Source of the DNA: Candidatus Electrothrix scaldis
GTDB taxonomy: Bacteria > Desulfobacterota > Desulfobulbia > Desulfobulbales > Desulfobulbaceae
Direction: 5' to 3'
DNA length: 64,000 bases
Assembly: GCA_033584155.1 (NCBI GenBank)
Contig: CP138355.1
Coordinates: 3,233,826 to 3,297,825, forward strand
Shown piece after piece: positions 63,268 through 64,000 of the stretch. The position numbers and the translations under genes are program-made. The notes below the pieces were generated by a model. That model did no database searches and had not been told where the DNA came from. It saw only the letters and a list, made by a program, of their open reading frames with translations. Position 1 is the stretch's first letter; each line of letters starts with the position of its first letter.

Positions 63268-64000
63268 ATGAATATGCATGATGCTATTAAAGCGGCTGTT
63301 AAAAATATTGCCTCACACGGTGATACCGACATCTTTCCGTTTCCGTTCGAGTGCCATCTTTTCCACGATAGCCCTCAAAAATGTGTGGAACTTATCGAAA
63401 AGATACATTCGGAATTCGATGATTATATGGCATCCTACGGCCCGGATATTATTGAGACCCTCAGTCAAGTTGGATACACAGGATTTCGCTGGGCAGCCCA
63501 GATTGAACCATTCTGGAATGCATACTACCTTGCCTGTGTGATCAAACTCGCAGATGCAATTGAGGCTGTCAGATTGCCGGAAAATGTGCAGAGCATATTT
63601 TCGTATCGATTTTCTTGGCAGGAAGACACAGGGAAGCTCTTCAAAGACTCAACGTGGAGAGATTATAAAAACAGATGTATAGCTCTTTCCCACGCGCATC
63701 CTTTCGTGATCGTAACTGATATCGCTGATTTTTATCCACGAATTTATCATCATCGGATAGAAAATGCCCTCAAGCGATTAGAATCAGCTGGCGACCTGCC
63801 TGGACGAATCATGAAAATGCTCTCTGCTTTTTCACAAATTCATGTTTCATACGGCCTGCCTATCGGTGGGCCTGCCTCTCGTATTTTGGCGGAATTGGCA
63901 CTGATAAACGTAGACCGATATCTCAAAACTAAACAAACTGTATTTTGTAGATACGCTGACGATTTTTGTATATTTTGCTCTGATCGTTCTTCGGCCTATA
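63268..64000 (+). CDS. Reverse transcriptase, defence-associated (DRT/unknown-group-like), partial at window end
   Basis: The first 244 residues of an RNA-directed DNA polymerase; the rest is beyond the window. The N-terminal extension begins MNMHDAIKAAVKNIASHGDTDIFPFPFE. The palm has motif A FVIVTDIADFYPRI (Asp151, Asp154), motif B YGLPIGGPASRILAEL, and the catalytic box FCRYADDFCIF (YADD at 229-232). AGGAAAG precedes the ATG. The motif B form and the N-terminal extension resemble the stand-alone reverse transcriptases of antiphage DRT systems more than group II intron or classical retron enzymes. No VTG or NAxxH retron hallmark can be checked because the C-terminus is missing. The structured region upstream is a possible partner RNA. 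Confidence 0.88.
   Translation, partial: MNMHDAIKAAVKNIASHGDTDIFPFPFECHLFHDSPQKCVELIEKIHSEFDDYMASYGPDIIETLSQVGYTGFRWAAQIEPFWNAYYLACVIKLADAIEAVRLPENVQSIFSYRFSWQEDTGKLFKDSTWRDYKNRCIALSHAHPFVIVTDIADFYPRIYHHRIENALKRLESAGDLPGRIMKMLSAFSQIHVSYGLPIGGPASRILAELALINVDRYLKTKQTVFCRYADDFCIFCSDRSSAY

Overview
The window looks like a chromosome segment of a Gram-negative, anaerobe-associated bacterium. I infer a Desulfobacterota/Desulfobulbales-type organism, possibly a cable-bacterium relative. This is an inference from gene content, not a taxonomic assignment. The supporting content is tandem AAA-ATPase/PD-(D/E)XK (DUF1703-type) genes, a fused CbiE-CbiT, an oxygen-independent-type ergothioneine locus, a Geobacter-like GEMM riboswitch, and a defence- and repeat-rich accessory complement.

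Layout. 1-2.2 kb: two tandem copies of an AAA-ATPase/nuclease gene, the first cut by the window edge. 2.3-19 kb: a long minus-strand surface-polysaccharide operon. It has an ABC flippase at its head, six glycosyltransferases, four methyltransferases, a UDP-GlcNAc dehydratase/epimerase pair and an amidotransferase-HisH-HisF trio that points to an acetamidino sugar. 19.4-29.5 kb: a plus-strand row of glycogen branching enzyme, a 1248-residue coiled-coil OmpA-family protein and a SNF2 helicase. 29.6-35.5 kb: a molybdopterin oxidoreductase fused to a cysteine desulfurase, cotranscribed with a PP-loop protein and divergent from an EgtD-like histidine methyltransferase; together these look like anaerobic ergothioneine synthesis. 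35.5-36.2 kb: a graveyard of hairpin (MITE-like) repeats and a SNF2 gene scrap. 36.2-39.7 kb: a DUF4274-like gene and three cobalamin methyltransferase genes. 40-44.4 kb: a two-gene caspase/NTPase/TPR module that looks like a defence or cell-death system. 44.4-52.7 kb: PspA and a 2473-residue polytopic membrane protein. 52.8-55.7 kb: grpE-dnaK, with readable promoters and terminator. 56-60.3 kb: a seven-bladed FG-GAP secreted protein, an AEC transporter remnant, serC, trmL, and a small secreted protein behind a GEMM-type cyclic dinucleotide riboswitch. 60.9-62.6 kb: a SET-domain protein overlapping a PLP decarboxylase. 62.6-64 kb: a highly structured leader followed by a reverse transcriptase of the defence-associated type, cut by the window end.

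The best leads for new biology are four. They are the structured region plus reverse transcriptase at the right edge, the caspase-NTPase-TPR pair, the PP-loop gene attached to the ergothioneine synthase fusion, and the riboswitch-controlled secreted protein. All homology statements come from motif recognition by eye; no database search was run.
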